Assembly (NCBI RefSeq): GCF_014356525.2
Contig: NC_052506.1
Location: 27,836,372 to 27,900,371, forward strand
Length of the DNA: 64,000 nt
DNA from: Nilaparvata lugens
Lineage: Eukaryota > Arthropoda > Insecta > Hemiptera > Delphacidae
Direction: 5' to 3'
Positions within the stretch are counted from its first letter, which is position 1. Every line of letters begins with the position of its first letter. Shown piece after piece: positions 60,736 to 64,000 of this stretch. Made by a program: the position numbers and the translations under genes. Under the pieces are notes generated by a model. That model was not told the origin of the DNA and ran no database searches. It saw only the letters and a list, made by a program, of their open reading frames with translations.

Positions 60736-61785
60736 CTAGTTTGTAATAAGGTCTTCACTATAATTTATTCTATTTTCAATTATCCAAGTTTTTGTTTTTG
60801 CTTTAAATATATTAACCAGTACCATTTCCTTGATGTCCATTGGCAGCCTGTTGTAAATCTTCGGTCCTAAGTATGTGACTGTTCTCTGGGCGGCAGTTGT
60901 TGTCATCCTGGGGACTGCTAGATCAATATTCCTTCTTCGCGTGCTGTGGGTGTGGTCCATGTTGAGAAAGAACTGCGGGTTTTTCCTGATGAATGTGAGT
61001 AATTTGTGAATGTAAATTTGTCGGATGCTCAGTAGTTGGAGCTCTTCATATAGAGAATCTGAAGGGTAGAGTGGATGTTTCTGTCCCATTATTCTGAGGA
61101 TGAGTTTCTGGACTTTAAAAACAGGATTGATATGGCAGAAATACGTAGCTCCCCATGCCAGGATTCCATATCTTGCTATTGACTCTACCAATGCGTGATA
61201 TACAATTTTTAACGTATCCAGTGTGAGTATCTGTCGGAGTTGAATGAAACTGTAAACCAGTTTCCTGAGTTTTGTTGTTTGCTGTATGATGTGTTTGTCC
61301 CACCAAAGTAAGTCGTCTATTATAACTCCTAAATATTTTATATTATCTGTTCGTTCTACTGATGGACAATTGCAGTCTATGCGATTTATTTGCAGTGATG
61401 TAACTTGATTGTATTTCGTACAGGTTTTTTGGAGTCCGTCAGTGAAAATGCTAGAAATTTATTTTGATGAATTGAGAGTCAGGATATTACTGTGGAGCCA
61501 AAGTGTAATTTTTTCCATGCCTAATTCAGCGGTTATGAAAGTCTCGTTCCAGTTGTTGCCTTGAAATATCACAGCTGTGTCGTCGGCAAAGACAATAATC
61601 TTGCCACCAATGTCGAGTGAGCACAACTCATTGGCAAAGATGAGGTACAGTATCGGACCAAGAACTGTTCCTTGTGGCACGCCGAATTTTACAGGAAGGC
61701 CTTCTTCTGCACTCAGATTTTTCCTATTCTCACTCTCTGTTTGCGAATGGTTGAGAAATGAGAAAAAACAAAGAATACATTTCAT
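60736..61785 (-). pseudogene. 5'-truncated non-LTR retrotransposon reverse transcriptase
   Basis: The frame contains GVPQGTVLGPIL and FADDTAV, the conserved RT palm blocks including the catalytic Asp pair, then the thumb-like ALVESIARYGILAWG and VQKLILRIM...YPSDSLYEELQLLSIRQ typical of insect LINE C-termini (Jockey/CR1-like; clade not resolved). A single in-frame TAA at 61461-61459 splits the frame; otherwise 61458-60736 continues without a shift. N-terminal endonuclease and early RT blocks are absent: homology begins near 61770, beside the end of a Helitron helicase. The element is dead through truncation plus nonsense but little decayed, so insertion is not ancient. Part of the first few residues may derive from Helitron sequence. 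Confidence 0.8.
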
Positions 61786-61789
61786 ATAA

Positions 61790-62423
61790 GTTTAATTTTG
61801 CAATACTTGTTTATATACAATATTTTTTGTTTTTCCACTGTCTGCGTAAATATAAAGACTATCTGGTTTGCCGACTCGGGAACACGCAACATACAGTTGT
61901 CCATGCGAAAAAAAAGCATCGGTATGCTTTCTTTGTTCTGAATTGCGAAAGTAATTGAAATCCAATAATTGTACCGGAAAACATACGGTAATCAAGAGTG
62001 TAGTTTACCGGTACTCTATATCTCACGAACCTGTTGAAGCTGCGTTTTGAAACATGCGCGCTATCTAGCGGTCAGATTTTGCACTTTGATTGCAGCAGCG
62101 CTCAGCTCAAATCTGGCCAAAAATGGCCAAAGTTTCACCCCCTCCCCCCGGGCCACCCTGCGAGCCCGGTCAATTTTTTTTTTTTTAATTGACTTATTTT
62201 CGCGAGCTGACCCCGAATGTGAAGTCAAAAATCGGAAAAATCCATAAACAAAAAAGTTAAAAATTTTCGGGCGAGCGTAGCGCCCCTGAAAATTGTAAAA
62301 AGTAGATAAAAACCATCCTTGATGCGGATTTTATATCATGTTAAAATTTCAACTCAATCGGTCCAGTACTTTTGGAGTTTTTGCATTACACACAAACCAA
62401 CATAACATTTTTATATATATAGA
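61790..62423 (-). mobile_element. Internally deleted Helitron (5' end plus helicase end)
   Basis: On the minus strand the element begins TCTATATATATAAAAATG at 62423, preceded by A, as expected for Helitrons, which start with TC and insert between A and T. About 430 bp of leader follow directly into the last codons of the helicase gene, so Rep and most of the helicase have been deleted. The other terminus (hairpin and CTRR) was not found; a LINE abuts or replaces it at ~61785. The leader has a C/G-rich patch (~62137-62152) and GGGCGAGCGTAGCGCCCC. Confidence 0.6.
61792..61995 (-). pseudogene. C-terminal fragment of Helitron Pif1-like helicase
   Basis: The fragment FSHGQLYVACSRVGKPDSLY followed by a GKTKNIVYKQVLQ ending matches the last part of Pif1-family helicases of Helitrons, including motif VI (YVACSRV, whose Arg contacts ATP). 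Upstream residues are frameshifted: another frame reads ITFAIQNKESIP, resembling the helicase FAI..NK..QG block. The rest of the RepHel protein is absent. Non-functional. Confidence 0.75.
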
Positions 62424-62424
62424 T

Positions 62425-62495
62425 TTCATTCATTATTGTATATATTTGTACTTGCCATATTAATTTTTGGATTAAAGAAGATTTTTGATTTGAAA
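62425..62495 (+). repeat. Short LINE-type 3' tail flanking the Helitron
   Basis: TTGTATATATTTGTACTTGCC...GATTTTTGATTTGA resembles LINE 3' ends and lies right at the Helitron 5' terminus, suggesting the Helitron inserted into or beside an older LINE tail. Confidence 0.3.
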
Positions 62496-63879
62496 TATAG
62501 TAAGTCATGGAAGAATAAATGCGGTTAGTTGGATCCTACATGGCGACATCCTGCAAATTCTTCCGAAATCAACCTGAAAAAAAACAAGCGATTGAAACCA
62601 CTACACTCAAACTAAATATTCTTGTTCCCTGTCAGCTCTTCCATCAATAAAATTAATGTAACCGAGGTCAAGTTACGTTAAGTTACGGAATCGATCAACG
62701 ACTTCAATAGAATCAAGAATGAAACAGCAGATGTTTGAGCAACTGTGCGATGAGCTCATTTCAACTCGATAAAATCAAATTTGGTTGCGCATAAGGCTTC
62801 AAATTAATTTTAGAAAGGTAGTGACAGATTACTGAAGTAATTTTTCTTCTTGTCCTGTTTAGATACGTAGGCAGACAAGGGTGATTCATGAATTGGTAGA
62901 AGCTGAGTCAACATCATTAAGAAGCACATTACATTACCTATTTTCGCTACAATCTGAATAACTGTTACTGTTGGATGGTACCTAAATTATTATGATATTC
63001 GCTATTTCATTGAACTTAAGGAAAAAATGTAGCAAAATTTTAAGACTTTGAGATAAGTACTTAATCATTCAAACATAACAGTAATAAAAGCAAAACGTAC
63101 AATATTGACAACTACTTGATGAATTCTCAAAATGAAGAGATGGATAAATCAACTATATGATTTTCTTAAAATTCTAGAACTTTTGAAGTGTTATTAACTG
63201 AATCATAACAACTGTGACATTATAATAACATTTAGTTTTCACATCACCCCTTACAGCCAACCCGTTCCACCACATTAAGCCAAGTGACTAGTGAGTGTAT
63301 TGTTTATAATGCAGCAATATCGGGGCACCTCGTTATTTATTTATTAACTTTTGACAAACCAAACACAATTCTTTAAAATTATTGGGGAAGTACTAACAGC
63401 ACTGCCCAAAACTGTTTCTTTCCCGAATTTTGATTTATACACTATAAATAGTCCAGAAAGTAGGTTATGTTCCATACACTTGAATTCAGGTTCAATTTTC
63501 TGTTGAAAAATAAACATTTGTAAAATAAAAAAAATGTAATTTAGATTATATACAAACCAAATTTAATAACAAAATAACACTCACTAATCACTTGAAATTG
63601 TCAAATAATGATCAACTTTGAAAATTATGATATACTCTAGTTTAGGAGGATTATCATGTCATGCCAACAAATAAGATTATGTTGATCAAATTGATTAAAT
63701 TATGATTACACAGATGGAAATAATTCTGTCTCTCTCCCACACAGGCACACGCATCTACTGTTATCGAGGGACGACGAAATTATCATCTGTTTTCCAAGGA
63801 TGAATTATCCTTTTAATGTCGTTCAGCGAGTTTTCCAAAGAATGAGACCTAGTGCAATCGAATCTTTTCGAGATCATAA
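62496..63879. other. Non-coding stretch
   Basis: Nothing recognised. Confidence 0.45.
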
Positions 63880-64000
63880 ACCAGCTTATCATAAACCTAC
63901 TATGTTCCAAATTTCGTGAAAATCGTTAGAGCTGTTTTCGAGATCCATAAAACATTAATAACCAGATATAAAAATAGCCAGCTATAAAAATAGCCAGATA
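63880..64000 (+). repeat. Probable transposable-element edge at window end
   Basis: CCAAATTTCGTGAAAATCGT and GAGCTGTTTTCGAGATCC followed by repeats of ATAAAAATAGCCAG(A/C)T are of the kind seen at ends of dispersed insect repeats. The element is cut by the window boundary. Confidence 0.35.

Overview
The window is AT-rich animal DNA with long non-coding stretches, microsatellites, fold-back elements and several classes of transposable element. I see no intact host protein-coding gene, rRNA gene or canonical tRNA gene. Three copies of a roughly 0.8 kb repeat bounded by ACTTTCCTTGCC, each carrying a GT tract, resemble a repeat I associate from memory with planthopper (Delphacidae, e.g. Nilaparvata) genomes. 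A hemipteran insect is therefore my best guess, but it is not proven here.

Layout: 1-4284 is non-coding, with a possible SINE and a dense block of GATA sites near 2.9-3.2 kb. 4285-12506 is one young LTR retrotransposon transcribed on the minus strand. Its ~1.32 kb direct repeats differ by only a few substitutions plus short indels, and it is flanked by the 4-bp duplication CAGA. The interior carries gag-like ORFs and a third unknown ORF, but no recognisable protease, reverse transcriptase, RNase H or integrase. 12.5-38.4 kb is mostly unannotatable AT-rich DNA with GC-richer islands rich in GATAA/TTATC, two fold-back elements, a 22-bp minisatellite and an old tandem duplication. 38.4-40.4 kb holds two opposed copies of the planthopper-like repeat enclosing a degenerate RING-finger (RNF8-like) fragment. 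40.4-55.4 kb holds a recent 199-bp-period duplication, a degenerate ~21-bp array, long G and C runs, a GC-rich block of unknown origin and two fold-back elements. 55.5-56.8 kb has a third copy of the repeat and a large fold-back element. 60.7-62.4 kb is a nested pair: a 5'-truncated non-LTR reverse transcriptase abutting an internally deleted Helitron that keeps its 5' terminus and the end of its helicase gene.

Two things stand out. The first is the pol-less element at 4.3-12.5 kb. Its ORF1 and ORF2 overlap as ATGA. ORF2 ends in UGA followed by CUA, the classic leaky-stop context, and is followed by 215 in-frame open codons. A further 350-codon ORF overlaps that extension in another frame. 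If these junctions are real and not assembly errors, the element uses an unusual chain of translational recoding events. The second is the repeated occurrence of GC-richer islands packed with GATA-factor sites in an otherwise empty 60 kb, which suggests the regulatory landscape (intron or flank) of a developmentally controlled gene lying outside or spanning the window.
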